Positions 53,908 to 63,734 of a stretch of 64,000 nt of DNA are shown piece after piece. This stretch comes from Deltaproteobacteria bacterium (GTDB taxonomy: Bacteria > Desulfobacterota > Desulfobacteria > Desulfobacterales > Desulfatibacillaceae). Positions within the stretch are counted from its first letter, which is position 1. Each line of letters starts with the position of its first letter. Location: positions 317,893 through 381,892 of the forward strand of contig JACRLG010000002.1 in NCBI GenBank assembly GCA_016235345.1. Reading direction: 5' to 3'. The notes under the pieces were generated by a model. It was given only the letters and a program-made list of their open reading frames with translations, made no database searches and had not been told where the DNA came from. A program made the position numbers and the translations under genes.

Positions 53908-54369
53908 ATGAGACGTTACGAAACCATTTTCATCGCGGATCCCGATGTTTCCGAGGAGGAGCGCAAGAGCCTCGTCGCGAAATTCACGGGAATCATGGAG
54001 ACCCAGGAAGCCTACATCGTAGCGGTGGAGGACTGGGGCGCAAAGAAGCTGGCCTACGAGGTCAATCGCAAAAAGCGCGGATATTACATCCTGATGGATT
54101 ACTGCGCCAAGGGCAACCTCGTGCATGAACTCGAACGCGTCATGCGCATCGACGACCGCATTCTCCGCTACCTCACGGTGCAGCTGGCCGACGACATCAG
54201 CGTGGAATCCTTGAAGCAACAGCTGGCCGACGAAGCCGCCGAAAAGGAAAAGAAGGCCCAGGCCATCCAGCAGGAGAGGGCCAGGCGCGAAGCCGACTCT
54301 TTCCGGTCCGGGGATTCCGGCGATTCCGACGAGGGAGACCTTGGCGATTCCCAGGAAGAAGCCGAATAA
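53908..54369 (+). CDS. rpsF: ribosomal protein S6
   Basis: The 153-residue small-subunit protein starts MRRYETIFIADPDVSEEE, contains DWGAKKLAYEVNRKKRGYY and RILRYLTVQ, and has an extended acidic Asp/Ser/Glu tail beyond the usual 95-100 residue core. AGGAGGGG precedes the start. It is first in the rpsF-rpsR-rplI cluster. Confidence 0.97.
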   Translation: MRRYETIFIADPDVSEEERKSLVAKFTGIMETQEAYIVAVEDWGAKKLAYEVNRKKRGYYILMDYCAKGNLVHELERVMRIDDRILRYLTVQLADDISVESLKQQLADEAAEKEKKAQAIQQERARREADSFRSGDSGDSDEGDLGDSQEEAE

Positions 54370-54477
54370 CTCCGGGGTCAACCTGCCGGGGACCGGACGG
54401 CTCTTTCAAACCGGCCCCTGAAATTTTCCTGTTTCGAAAGGCGGGCCAAGCCCGCTCATATAAAGGAGACATCATCC

Positions 54478-54747
54478 ATGCCAGCACCATCACGCGGCGG
54501 ACGCACGGTAAAAAAGCGCAAGAGGGTTTTTCATCGCAGGAAGGTCTGCCGCTTCTGCGCGGACAAGACCCTTGCCATCAGCTACAAGGACCCCCGCTCC
54601 CTCAAGCACTTCGTAACCGAGCGCGGCAAGATAATCCCCAGGCGCATTTCAGGTACCTGCGCCAAGCATCAGCGGACCCTCACCACGGCCATCATGAGGG
54701 CGCGGTCCATAGCCCTGATGCCCTATGTCGGCACCGCCCCGGAGTAG
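54478..54747 (+). CDS. rpsR: ribosomal protein S18
   Basis: The 89-residue protein has [35 protein letters not shown] and [20 protein letters not shown], all typical of S18, which pairs with S6 on the ribosome. AAAGGAGA precedes the start. Confidence 0.97.
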   Translation: MPAPSRGGRTVKKRKRVFHRRKVCRFCADKTLAISYKDPRSLKHFVTERGKIIPRRISGTCAKHQRTLTTAIMRARSIALMPYVGTAPE

Positions 54748-54756
54748 CGACATTGC

Positions 54757-54877
54757 GCCTGTCCAAAAACGCGAATTGCTGCGTTGTGCATCGCGTCCCG
54801 GCTCGGTCACGTACGAAAAGAGTACGCTCCCTCGCCGCTCGCTCGCACGCCTTGCACTTCATCGTTTTTGATCAGGC
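54757..54877 (+). repeat. intergenic element A, copy 8
   Basis: It lies between rpsR and rplI. Arms GCCTG-tc-CAAAAACG and CGTTTTTG-at-CAGGC pair fully. The core is CGAATTGCTGCGTTGTGC, GTACGAAAAGAGTAC and CCTTGCACTTCATCG. It interrupts an otherwise compact ribosomal-protein cluster. Confidence 0.85.
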
Positions 54878-55059
54878 TCGGTGCCCGGCTTGTTGAGGCG
54901 GTCTGATGACAAGGCTTGATGCGCGGCCTGTTCAGACGGATTGAAAAACTCGGTCAGGCTTGGGCTTATGGCCCCTGAAACGAGTTTAAAAAGGCTTGAA
55001 ACATCCCCGCTTCGGCGCGATGCAAAAAACGCCGGTGCGCAAAATGGGAGGCTCCACCA

Positions 55060-55506
55060 ATGAAGGTCATTCTTACCGAAAACATAGAAACCCTGGGAAT
55101 CATAGGCAAGGAAGTGAACGTGGCCGACGGCTACGCCCGAAACTTCCTGTTCCCCAAAAGGCTTGCGGTCATCGCCAACGACGCCAATATGAAGGCCCTG
55201 GAAAGAAAGCGCATCCGCTACGAGGCCAAGGTGGCCAAGGACCGCTCCTTCGCCCAGGACCTCGCCGCCAAACTTTCCTCCGTCACCTGCGTGATCGCGG
55301 GCAAGGTCCACGAGGACAAGCGCCTGTACGGCTCCGTGGCGGTGAAGGACATCGTGGAAAAACTGGCGGAAATGGGCTTTGAGCTTTCCAAGAGCACCGT
55401 GCGCCTGGAAGAGCCCATAAAGGCCCTTGGAACCTACAAGGTGCCCATAAAGCTCTTCGCCGATGTGAAAACCGAAATCACCGTGGAAGTGGTCCCCCAG
55501 GACTGA
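55060..55506 (+). CDS. rplI: ribosomal protein L9
   Basis: The 148-residue large-subunit protein begins MKVILTENIETLGIIGKEV, continues with VADGYARNFLFPKRLA and a central helix, and ends with ITVEVVP. It is separated from rpsR by 312 bases that contain element A copy 8. Confidence 0.97.
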   Translation: MKVILTENIETLGIIGKEVNVADGYARNFLFPKRLAVIANDANMKALERKRIRYEAKVAKDRSFAQDLAAKLSSVTCVIAGKVHEDKRLYGSVAVKDIVEKLAEMGFELSKSTVRLEEPIKALGTYKVPIKLFADVKTEITVEVVPQD

Positions 55507-55593
55507 CGGGACCTCCGGGCCAAGCCCGGCTCCCGCGCCTTCCTTCACAGCACCCGTGCGGCATTTGCCCTGGGCGCACGGAATCGTAAACAA

Positions 55594-55639
55594 AACCGGG
55601 GGCTTTCGCACCATTACGCGAAAACCCCCGGTTCTGTTT
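55594..55639. terminator. terminator between rplI and the AT-rich DctP gene
   Basis: AACCGGGGG...CCCCCGGTT with inner CTTTCGC/GCGAAAA pairing, followed by CTGTTTC; preceded by A-rich sequence, so it may act on both converging genes. Confidence 0.75.
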
Positions 55640-55679
55640 CTAAAAACCACATCCACCCCCAAATTATATCTGCTTGCAG

Positions 55680-56741
55680 TTACGATTTGGCAACTCTCAG
55701 CCTGTATTCGGATAATGCATTAAGAAGTTTGCCCAAAATGAATTTTGAGTAAAGTTTGCCAGCCATGTTGTTCCAGACAGGCTTGGTTATTTCCTTTACT
55801 TTTAACAGTTCTTCCTTTCTGAATTCGACCTTTTTTAAACCATACTTTTCCATGCTTTCCATTTTTTTTCTTATTGCATCATGTATCGCATTACAATATC
55901 TGTCTTCTATAATTTTTTGATTTTGTATAATAGTGTTTCTGAGGAAAGGATCCATGGAGTTCCATACTGATGTATAAACCACCGCTCCGGCAGGCATAAC
56001 TCGAAAATTTGTCATGCTGTAATAATGTATTACAGAAATAAATTCTAGACCAAAATGCAGGCATTGGCCAATACCGGCATTCATTTCGCCTGATCTAATC
56101 GTTGATCCGATTTCAAAACGTTGAATTTCTTTAATATGTTGAATACCAATATTTTCCAATGCCATTTTTTCTATTGGGCCTTGGTAACTTCCAAATTTTA
56201 AACTACGAAATGCAGATAAACTATTGACAGGCCTAATATTTGAATATATTTGCTCAAAGCCTTGATCAACAATAAATGGCATAAAAAATCCATTTTTCAA
56301 CATCTCACTGTTAAAATCTTCTCGTAATATATTACATATATATCTTATTTCATCATAAGAATTAAAAATAAATGGAAGTGTAAGAACAGATATATCAGGA
56401 CAAAATTTTATCATCATCTCGCTACCAAGAAAGCCGCCATCAATATATTTTACAATTCTTTTTTCATCACGTGTTACTTTCACTTTTTTATTTTTAAAAA
56501 TATGAAAAATAAATTTATCATCATACGTATTACCAGTGTATAAAATATTAAAATTATATTTATTACCAGTTAACTCTTTCATATATGGTATGATTATTTT
56601 ATCAATTACATTGGAAGTTGGCATTCTCTCATAATCGAAAGTGATGAAAGTATATTCTTTCCTCTTAACAGCTCCGCATAAGTCAGGTGGCATAATAAAC
56701 AGTATCAGCAAACCGATTATTATAAAAACCTGTATTTTCAT
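55680..56741 (-). CDS. AT-rich TRAP-type (DctP-like) binding protein
   Basis: I take the ATG at 56741 (353 residues); a GTG three codons earlier is possible. A signal peptide (IIIGLLILFIMPPDLCGA) is followed by a DctP-like domain with ISVLTLPFIFNSYDEIRYI, FIVDQGFEQIYSNIRP and AGAVVYTSVWNSM, clearly related to the domain in the 14591-16009 fusion protein. It lacks the C-terminal peptidoglycan-binding domain. The gene is strongly AT-rich compared with both neighbours, and no TRAP permease genes are nearby. It is last in a possible three-gene transcript with the condensation-domain and GNAT genes. Confidence 0.78.
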   Translation of the reverse strand: MKIQVFIIIGLLILFIMPPDLCGAVKRKEYTFITFDYERMPTSNVIDKIIIPYMKELTGNKYNFNILYTGNTYDDKFIFHIFKNKKVKVTRDEKRIVKYIDGGFLGSEMMIKFCPDISVLTLPFIFNSYDEIRYICNILREDFNSEMLKNGFFMPFIVDQGFEQIYSNIRPVNSLSAFRSLKFGSYQGPIEKMALENIGIQHIKEIQRFEIGSTIRSGEMNAGIGQCLHFGLEFISVIHYYSMTNFRVMPAGAVVYTSVWNSMDPFLRNTIIQNQKIIEDRYCNAIHDAIRKKMESMEKYGLKKVEFRKEELLKVKEITKPVWNNMAGKLYSKFILGKLLNALSEYRLRVAKS

Positions 56742-56775
56742 TGGCAGCACTTTCTGTCATAAAGGCTAACGCTTT

Positions 56776-58113
56776 TCACTGCCCGGCTTTATCCATTGCC
56801 GCGTTCAGTTCCGCCTCGATTCCGTCAAACAGGGCCTCGATTCGTTCCGGGGCAATGGCCGAGGGGTAGAAACCTGCGGAAAGGGAAAGGCTCCCGTCGT
56901 AGCCCGACATCCCCACCGCGAACCAGGGCGGGCGGGCCGTGGGCACCCCAAGGAAGGCGGAAGCCGGGGCCTTTCCCCAGGCGCGGCACGATTCCCTTTC
57001 TATCGGCCCCATGTTGGTGAAAGCCGGGGGCAGGTTGCCGTCCCTCACCCCCAGCGCGAAGGTGTTTCTCATCGTGAACTTGGGCAGAAAATAGGGCTGG
57101 CCCACCCCCATCAGCCAGAAGCCGATCATCATTCCAAGCCCGAAATACCGCTCCTTCTGGGGGTCCACGGACCTTTTGACCGAGGCCAGGGTGGCCGCGA
57201 AATCCTCGCCCGGCCTGTAATCTATCCCCACGGCCCAGAGCCCGGACACCTGGCAGAGCGCGCCGGTTCTGCGCCCCGGAAGATAGCGCCGCAGGTCCAC
57301 GGTGCTGGCCACCCGAAGCTTTCCCTTCACCTTTCCACCCTCCAGGGCGGCAAAGGCCCTGAAAAGGGCGGCGGTCAAAAGGTCGTTCAGGGTGGCCCCG
57401 CGCATCCTGGCGTAGCCGGAAAAGGCCGAAACCCTCTCCCGCGAAAGATGCCTGAACACGAACACCAGGGGCGGTTTTTCCACCATGCCGGACGGGAACT
57501 GGTATGAGCGGAAGGGGGCCACCATGCGCCACATGTTGACGAGCCCGGACCAGAATATGGCCAGCCACTCCCGGACAGGAAACCTGAAATATACCTGGGA
57601 CATGCTGCGCGTGCCGGTGGCGGGCGAAGGCGCGTGATCCGGGTTTGCGGAAAGGGCCGAGTAAATCTCCCCAAGCCGGTAGAACACCGCTTTAAGGCCC
57701 CCGGCGTCACAGGTGAGATGGGATATTTTTAGTATCAGGCGGTCGCCGCCGCCCTTAAGGGAAAGGATGAGCACCCTGAGTTGGGGGCCGGCGGACGGGT
57801 CCATGATTTGCGCGTAAAAGGCCTGGGACGCGGCTTCGACATCGCTTTCCGGGCCGGGCTCGGAGAGAATTTCAGCCTCGTCCAGGGCCTTCTCGTCCAG
57901 GCGCTCCCAGAAGGGGCGGAACCAGGAGTCCCGGAACCGGCAGCCAAGGACGGGCTCTGCGTCCAGCACCAATCGCAGCGCCCTTTTTAAACGCGGCCTG
58001 TCCAGGGGCTCGTCCCAATCCGCCACAAGGTGGATTTCCGCCTGATAGATTTTTTTCTGGGCGTGGTTCACCTTGTCGGAAAAAACCGCGCGCAGGCGCA
58101 AGGGCGGCTTCAT
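56776..58113 (-). CDS. condensation-domain / acyltransferase-like protein
   Basis: Starting at the ATG that overlaps the GNAT stop (ATGA), the protein is 445 residues. It has the CAT/condensation superfamily fold: LKISHLTCDAGGLK (active-site HxxxD region, about 130-143), RGATLNDLLTAALFRAF and ASTVDLRRYLPG. Such proteins include PapA-type acyltransferases, wax-ester synthase relatives and alcohol acetyltransferases. The substrate is unknown. Confidence 0.78.
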   Translation of the reverse strand: MKPPLRLRAVFSDKVNHAQKKIYQAEIHLVADWDEPLDRPRLKRALRLVLDAEPVLGCRFRDSWFRPFWERLDEKALDEAEILSEPGPESDVEAASQAFYAQIMDPSAGPQLRVLILSLKGGGDRLILKISHLTCDAGGLKAVFYRLGEIYSALSANPDHAPSPATGTRSMSQVYFRFPVREWLAIFWSGLVNMWRMVAPFRSYQFPSGMVEKPPLVFVFRHLSRERVSAFSGYARMRGATLNDLLTAALFRAFAALEGGKVKGKLRVASTVDLRRYLPGRRTGALCQVSGLWAVGIDYRPGEDFAATLASVKRSVDPQKERYFGLGMMIGFWLMGVGQPYFLPKFTMRNTFALGVRDGNLPPAFTNMGPIERESCRAWGKAPASAFLGVPTARPPWFAVGMSGYDGSLSLSAGFYPSAIAPERIEALFDGIEAELNAAMDKAGQ

Positions 58114-58640
58114 GGCGAGTATCCCTTCGGACGGAGCCTTGTGAACTTCTGCTCGATGATCTCGTTTCCCCACTGGCCCACGGCCTCCTCCTCCGCCAGC
58201 GTAAAACCCGCCTTCTCGTAGAGCCGCCGGGCCGCGTCCAGGCCCCTGAAGGTCATGAGAAACATTTTGTCGTGACCTGCCCGGTCGCAGAAGGAGACAG
58301 CCTCCTTCAAAAGCTCGCGCCCAAGGCCCCGGCCCTGGAACTTCGGGTCCACTATGAACCAGCGAAGGCGAGCGCCCTGCCCTTGCGCGTCCTTTCCGTC
58401 AACGGCCACGGCCCCGGCGAAGTCCCCTCCCGAAAAGGCCGCGCCAAAATAGTCCCGTTTCGGGTCAAAATTGTCCATAAATGCGGCAAGCTCGCCCGCC
58501 ACCTGGATTTCAAAGGAAAGGTCGAAGCCCCAGTGTTCGTGGTAATAGGTGGAGTGAAGGGCGGTTATGCGCCCTATGACGCCGGGCCGCCACGGGCCTA
58601 TGGACAAAGCGGGACATTTTTGGGACATTTCGGGCACCAT
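58110..58640 (-). CDS. GNAT-family N-acetyltransferase
   Basis: The 176-residue protein has the acetyl-CoA-binding motif A region RLRWFIVDPKFQGRGLGREL and the C-terminal AARRLYEKAGF. The substrate is unknown. It is divergent from the MIF-like gene and coupled to the condensation-domain gene through a four-base overlap. Confidence 0.87.
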   Translation of the reverse strand: MVPEMSQKCPALSIGPWRPGVIGRITALHSTYYHEHWGFDLSFEIQVAGELAAFMDNFDPKRDYFGAAFSGGDFAGAVAVDGKDAQGQGARLRWFIVDPKFQGRGLGRELLKEAVSFCDRAGHDKMFLMTFRGLDAARRLYEKAGFTLAEEEAVGQWGNEIIEQKFTRLRPKGYSP

Positions 58641-58719
58641 TGATTTTCAGGCGGTTTTTCGGCTATTGTCTCATTTAGGGGCATTCAAAGGCAAACACCA
58701 AAAACGAAAAGGATGAGCC

Positions 58720-59067
58720 ATGCCGTATTTTTCCATTCAGACCAGCAAGGCCCTGGATAAAACTTCAGCCGACGACCTGGCCGTAAAGGCCTCGGACTTC
58801 ATATCTAAGACCCTGGGAAAGCCCGAAGCCTACGTGATGACCGCCGTCGTCCACTCGGTATCCATGAGTTTCGGAGGAAGCGTTGACGCTCCGGCGGCCC
58901 TGGCGTGCCTTAAAAGCATCGACCTTCAAAAGGAGCGTTGCGCCGATCTTTCAAAGGCCATCTGCGGATTTCTGGAAAAGGAGCTTGGAGTCGCGCCCGA
59001 CCGGGCCTTCATAGACTTCAACCCTTTAGACGGGGCTCTCTTCGGCTGGAACAACAAAACTTTCTAA
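58720..59067 (+). CDS. MIF/tautomerase-superfamily protein
   Basis: The 115-residue protein starts MPYFSIQTS; Pro2, exposed after Met removal, is the catalytic base of the tautomerase superfamily. The family end pattern DRAFIDFNPLDGALFGWNN matches MIF-type proteins (phenylpyruvate tautomerase). AAAGGATG precedes the ATG. Confidence 0.88.
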   Translation: MPYFSIQTSKALDKTSADDLAVKASDFISKTLGKPEAYVMTAVVHSVSMSFGGSVDAPAALACLKSIDLQKERCADLSKAICGFLEKELGVAPDRAFIDFNPLDGALFGWNNKTF

Positions 59068-59069
59068 GC

Positions 59070-59199
59070 GCCCGTCTAAAAACGCGAATCGCTGTGTCAG
59101 GCTTCACGGCGCGGTCCGCCACGTACGAAAAGTACGCTTGCTCCCGCACCGTTCGCCTTCCTTGCGCTTCATCGTTTTTATCCAGGCTTTGTGCCGGGC
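59070..59199 (+). repeat. intergenic element A, copy 9
   Basis: It begins just after the MIF-like stop. Arms GCCCG..TAAAAACG and CGTTTTTA..CGGGC pair. The core is CGAATCGCTGTGTCAGGC, GTACGAAAAGTAC and CCTTGCGCTTCATCG. Confidence 0.85.
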
Positions 59200-59215
59200 T
59201 GCATTCAAAGGCCCT

Positions 59216-60094
59216 TCACCGGGCCGCCCCGGTGAAAAAGTCCGTCATGATGCGGGTGGTTTCCGAAGGCTTTTCCATGGGCACCAAGTGCCCCGCGCCG
59301 GGGACTTCCAGGTACTGCGCGTCAGGGAACATGGAAGTCGCCTTTTTCAGATCGATGTAGGCCCGGTTGCCGCTGGTTCCGCCCTCCACAACCAACACCG
59401 GGGCCGACACCTTTTCCAGGAGCGGCCAGGGGTCGAGGCGCATTCCGCCCATGAAAAGCCCCGCCTCGCGCTTGGGGTGGCAGGCCAGGGTTATTCCGCC
59501 TTCGGGCGCGCCCTCCATGCCGTATGAAACGTAGAGGTCAAGCATCTCGTCGTCCCAGTTGGCGAAAAGGGCCTTGCCCCGCAGATATGCCTTGGCATCC
59601 GCCGCGCTTTCCCAGTGGTTGCGGCGGTTGATGGACTTGGAGGCAAGCGGATGGTGCTCCACGGACAAGGGGGCCGTGTAGAGAATCTGCGGCAAAAATA
59701 TGGGCTCGATGAGGATTATGGCCGAAGGATTGAGGCCGCAGGCCGCAGCCGCGATCACCGCCACGGTGCCGCCCATGCTGTGCCCGGCGACGAAGGGGCG
59801 TTTCAGATCGAGGGACCGGCAAAGGGACGTGACGTCCTGGGCAAGCGTCGGCCAGGGAAGGCCGCCGTCATAGGGGTCGCATTCCCTGTGTGCGCAGAAA
59901 TACGGCGCGATCACCCGGAATTTTTTTGAAAGCTCCCTTGCCAGCGGGTGCCACAGGTGGGGCGAAAAACCCGTTGCATGAAGAAGCAAAAGCGGAGGGC
60001 CTTCCTGGCCCCATTCCATGTATACGAGTTCCGCCCCTTCCACCGAAGCCGCGCCCTGGCGGAAGGGCACGGACGCAATTTCATCGTTTGACAT
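59216..60094 (-). CDS. alpha/beta hydrolase
   Basis: The 292-residue protein has the nucleophile elbow GHSMGG (Ser about residue 103), an oxyanion motif LLLHATGFSP and the catalytic His in VPGAGHLVPMEKP. Substrate unknown. It converges with the MIF-like gene across element A copy 9. Confidence 0.9.
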   Translation of the reverse strand: MSNDEIASVPFRQGAASVEGAELVYMEWGQEGPPLLLLHATGFSPHLWHPLARELSKKFRVIAPYFCAHRECDPYDGGLPWPTLAQDVTSLCRSLDLKRPFVAGHSMGGTVAVIAAAACGLNPSAIILIEPIFLPQILYTAPLSVEHHPLASKSINRRNHWESAADAKAYLRGKALFANWDDEMLDLYVSYGMEGAPEGGITLACHPKREAGLFMGGMRLDPWPLLEKVSAPVLVVEGGTSGNRAYIDLKKATSMFPDAQYLEVPGAGHLVPMEKPSETTRIMTDFFTGAAR

Positions 60095-60175
60095 GTTTTG
60101 TTCTGCTTCCTTTCGCTGATCTTCTGCCTATTAACAGGATGAGATACTTGCTGACGGTTTAAAGTTTTTAGGAAA

Positions 60176-60233
60176 GGGAGGGAGGGAAGAACCCTTTTTT
60201 CAAAAAGGGTTTGCCCTCCCTCCCCCGCAAGTC
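60176..60233. repeat. long hairpin C, copy 2
   Basis: GGGAGGGAGGG..GAACCCTTTTTT, then CAAAAAGGGTTTGCCCTCCCTCCC. It resembles the hairpin at 47442-47499 in sequence and structure. It lies behind lon on the minus strand and probably acts as a terminator. Confidence 0.7.
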
Positions 60234-60260
60234 CTTACCTGCTTTGGCAATTGCTGCGCT

Positions 60261-62627
60261 TCAGCACTTTCCACCGCCGCCCGAAAAGGCTATGTCAAGC
60301 ACCTCGGAAACCTCCTCCACGAAGTGGAAGGTGATTTTCTCCCGGAGGTTTTCTGGAACGTCGATAAGGTCGTTCTCGTTCCATTTCGGCAGAATCACCT
60401 CCCGGATTTTGGCCCTGTAGGCGGCCAGCACCTTCTCCTTTATTCCGCCCACGGGCATCACCCGGCCACGGAGCGTGATCTCCCCGGTCATGGCGAGGCC
60501 CTTTTTGACCGGCTTTCCGGTTGCTATGGAGGCTATGGCGGTCACCATGCCCACCCCGGCGCTCGGCCCGTCCTTGGGAATGGCCCCGGCGGGTACGTGG
60601 ATGTGGATGTCGTGCTTGTCGAAAAAATCCTTCTCCAGCCCCAGCGCCTCGGAATGGCTTTTCACCCAGGTTAAAGCCGCCATGGCTGATTCCTTCATCA
60701 CGTCCCCAAGCTGTCCGGTGAGGGTGAGGCCCTTGCTTCCGGGCATTTTGGCGGCTTCCAGAAACAGGATGTCGCCGCCCGCCGGGGTCCAGGCAAGGCC
60801 GGTGACCACGCCCGGAACGCTTGAACGGCAGGCTTCCTCCTGGGGAATCTTCCGGGGCCCAAGGTAGGATCGCACGTCGTCCCTGGTAACGATCACGCTT
60901 TCGGCCCCGCCTTCCGCAATCTTTCTGGCCGCGCCCCGGCACACCGAGGCGATTTCCCGCTCAAGGTTCCTAAGCCCGGCCTCCCTGGTGTAGCCGGTGA
61001 TGATCTCCGTGACCGCCCCGCCTCTTATGCTGATCTGTTTCGCCAAAAGCCCGTTTTCCTCGCGCTGCCTTGGAATCAGGTATTTTTTGGCTATAGCGGT
61101 CTTTTCCTCCTGGGTGTAGCCGGAAAGCCTTATCACCTCCATGCGGTCCAGGAGAGCCGGGGGGATGGTGTCCAAAACGTTCGCCGTGGTGAGAAAGAGT
61201 ACCCTGGAAAGATCGAAGGGGACATCCAGGTAATGATCCGAAAAGGTGTCGTTCTGCTGGGGGTCCAGGACCTCCAGGAGGGCCGAGCTGGGATCGCCGC
61301 GAAAATCCGCCCCCACCTTGTCTATCTCGTCCAGCACGAAGACCGGGTTCCTTGACCCGGACCGGCGGATTTCCTGGATGATGCGGCCCGGAAGCGCGCC
61401 CACGTAGGTTCTGCGGTGGCCCCGTATCTCTGCCTCGTCCCGCACCCCGCCAAGGGAGAGTCGCACGAACTTGCGGCCAAGGGCGCGGGCTATGGATTTT
61501 CCGAGGCTGGTCTTCCCGGTTCCGGGAGGGCCTGCAAAGCAGAGAATCGGCCCCTTGGAGTCGGGCTTCAGTTTACGCACGGCCAGGAACTCGATTATGC
61601 GCTGCTTGGGTTTTTCCAGGCCGAAATGGTCCTCGTCCAAAATTTCCTGGGCGCGCTTTATATCTATGGTGTCTGAGGTCAGGGTGTTCCAGGGCAGGCT
61701 CGTGAGCCAGTCCAGGTAGGTGGAGGCCACCGTGTATTCGGCGGAAGACGGGTGCATCCTGGCAAGGCGGTCAAGCTCGCGCCGGGCCTCCTTTTTCGCC
61801 TCTTCGGGCAGCCCGCCGCCTTCGATTTTCGAGCGGTACTCCTCGATCTCCACGTTGTTCTCGTCCCGGTCCCCAAGCTCGGACTGGATGGCCTTCAACT
61901 GCTGCCGCAGATAATACTCCCGCTGGCTCTTGTCCATGTCCCCCTTGATCTGGGAGTGAATCTTACGCTCCATCTCAAGGATTTCCACCTGCCGGGCCGC
62001 CATGCGGTTCACGAGCTTCAGGCGCTCCCTGATATCGGCAAGCTCCAGAACCTCCTGCTTCCGGGCCATGTCCTCCTGGGTGGCCGAGGCCGCCACGTCC
62101 GCCACAAGGCCGGGGTCCTCCATTGTTTTGAGCCAGTCGGCCATTTCGGTGGGTATCACGGGGCTAAGCTCGGCCATGCGGGAAAAAAGGTTCAAGAGGT
62201 TGCCCCGAAGGGCCTGGGTCTCAACATCGTTCTCGCCCCTGTCCAAAAGGGGGGAGACCCTGGCCTGGATGAAGGGCCTGTCGCTGATGAACTCCGTCAC
62301 CGAAAAGCGCGTGATGCCCTGGATTATGAGCTGGGCCGAGCTGTCGGAAATTTTCGCCATCTTGAGTATCATGGCCGCAGTGCCCACCCGGTACAGGTCG
62401 TCCGGAGCGGGCTGGCCTTCCCCGTCCTTTTTCCTGGATGCCAGAATGCCTATTATGCGGTTGGTGCGCATGGCCTCGTCAACGAGCTGGATCATCTCCG
62501 GCTGGGCCACCGCCATGGGAAGCTGCATCTTGGGGAAAAGGGCCACGTCGGTTACGGGAATTATCGGCAATATTTCGGGAAGCCCGTCCTTGGCCAGCGG
62601 CGGGGCGTCTTCTGGGGCGTCTGTCAT
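60261..62627 (-). CDS. lon: ATP-dependent protease Lon
   Basis: The 788-residue protein has an N-terminal LON substrate-binding domain (about 15-205), a coiled coil, an AAA domain with Walker A GPPGTGKT, and a serine-lysine protease domain: Ser689 in [11 protein letters not shown] and Lys732 in [17 protein letters not shown] stands before the ATG. Lon degrades misfolded and regulatory proteins. The C5-epimerase-like gene ends 18 bases upstream, so lon may be co-transcribed with it. Confidence 0.97.
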   Translation of the reverse strand: MTDAPEDAPPLAKDGLPEILPIIPVTDVALFPKMQLPMAVAQPEMIQLVDEAMRTNRIIGILASRKKDGEGQPAPDDLYRVGTAAMILKMAKISDSSAQLIIQGITRFSVTEFISDRPFIQARVSPLLDRGENDVETQALRGNLLNLFSRMAELSPVIPTEMADWLKTMEDPGLVADVAASATQEDMARKQEVLELADIRERLKLVNRMAARQVEILEMERKIHSQIKGDMDKSQREYYLRQQLKAIQSELGDRDENNVEIEEYRSKIEGGGLPEEAKKEARRELDRLARMHPSSAEYTVASTYLDWLTSLPWNTLTSDTIDIKRAQEILDEDHFGLEKPKQRIIEFLAVRKLKPDSKGPILCFAGPPGTGKTSLGKSIARALGRKFVRLSLGGVRDEAEIRGHRRTYVGALPGRIIQEIRRSGSRNPVFVLDEIDKVGADFRGDPSSALLEVLDPQQNDTFSDHYLDVPFDLSRVLFLTTANVLDTIPPALLDRMEVIRLSGYTQEEKTAIAKKYLIPRQREENGLLAKQISIRGGAVTEIITGYTREAGLRNLEREIASVCRGAARKIAEGGAESVIVTRDDVRSYLGPRKIPQEEACRSSVPGVVTGLAWTPAGGDILFLEAAKMPGSKGLTLTGQLGDVMKESAMAALTWVKSHSEALGLEKDFFDKHDIHIHVPAGAIPKDGPSAGVGMVTAIASIATGKPVKKGLAMTGEITLRGRVMPVGGIKEKVLAAYRAKIREVILPKWNENDLIDVPENLREKITFHFVEEVSEVLDIAFSGGGGKC

Positions 62628-62645
62628 TGTGCCTCCTTGGTCCGA

Positions 62646-63620
62646 TCAAAAACCGTGGGTGGTGCGCTCGGCAAACAGGCTCGATACGAAACATGCCGAA
62701 TCGGACTCGTAAAATTCGTCAAGCCAGGCATTGAGGTCGTCCTGAAAATCATCGACGGCCTTCTGGAAAAAAGCGTCGCCCGTGATGAGGCATAACAGGT
62801 CGAAATATTTTATGTGCGTCTGGTGATACTCGACTCCCACCACCACCCGGTGGCCCAGGCAGTAGTAACTGAGCTCGCCCGGCCTCCGGTAATCATAAGC
62901 ATGATTTTTGATGGTGGAAATGGCTTTGCCCAGCAATTCGGCGACGCCTGGGTCATGGGTGTTCAAAAAATACTCGTAAAGACCGAAGATGCCAGCGATC
63001 ATGCCATTTAAGACGTGGCTGGGATTTTCCAGCGGATATTCCTCGAACCAGGTCTCGTTGTTTTCAACGCTTGTTATCCAGATGTCGCTTTCCCCCTTTT
63101 TGAGCAGGAAGGAGGCATAAATCTGGGAGGCGGTCTCAAGATGCCCGGCATCTCCCGTAAATTCGTAGAGCCTGGAAAAAAAGGCCAGGGCCAGGCCCTG
63201 GGCGTAGCAGGAATACCAGGGCGGCGTCATGACGTCCGGCCCATCATGCAGATTAAAGGCGAAATCGTAGTAAAAAAGCCTCGCGCCGTTCACCATCACG
63301 GAATTTTCGCGCAGGTTTTCGGCCACCGTTTCGGCGTCCTCCAGAAACCCGGCATCCCCGGACGCGAAGTAATTGTTCAGGGAGGAAATTCCCAGTATCG
63401 CCATGTTGCCCGGATGCACCGACTCCTGGCCGCTTACGAGAAAGTATGGGTCTCCCTCCGTGTTCCTGGCGCTTGAATCGTAATCTGCGGTCATGTCGGA
63501 AAAGGGCCGCAACTCATAGGGCAGCTCGATAAGGGGCGTGTCGCCGGGTATGGCCGGCCCGCCTGTCGAACCGAGAAGAAGGATCAGTAAAAGAAAAAGC
63601 CTGATGATTTTTCCTCCCAT
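62646..63620 (-). CDS. exported D-glucuronyl C5-epimerase-like protein
   Basis: The 324-residue protein has a signal peptide (LFLLLILLLGSTGGPA). The mature sequence follows the C-terminal domain of glucuronyl C5-epimerases: TPPWYSCYAQGLALAFFSRLYEF-type helix (the AQGLALAF part is diagnostic), SHVLNGMIAGIFGLYEY and a toroid-like helical repeat. It may epimerise or bind uronic acids in an extracellular polysaccharide. GGAG precedes the ATG with good spacing. Confidence 0.75.
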   Translation of the reverse strand: MGGKIIRLFLLLILLLGSTGGPAIPGDTPLIELPYELRPFSDMTADYDSSARNTEGDPYFLVSGQESVHPGNMAILGISSLNNYFASGDAGFLEDAETVAENLRENSVMVNGARLFYYDFAFNLHDGPDVMTPPWYSCYAQGLALAFFSRLYEFTGDAGHLETASQIYASFLLKKGESDIWITSVENNETWFEEYPLENPSHVLNGMIAGIFGLYEYFLNTHDPGVAELLGKAISTIKNHAYDYRRPGELSYYCLGHRVVVGVEYHQTHIKYFDLLCLITGDAFFQKAVDDFQDDLNAWLDEFYESDSACFVSSLFAERTTHGF

Positions 63621-63734
63621 GTTTTACTCCATGAGGAACATCTGGCCGCAAAGGCGTCCTTCATACGGTCGGCTCCGGCCCTTTTTGGTCCGCCGCCCCG
63701 CTTTCATCGGCAAGAGGGGGGCGCAGGCGCTTTT

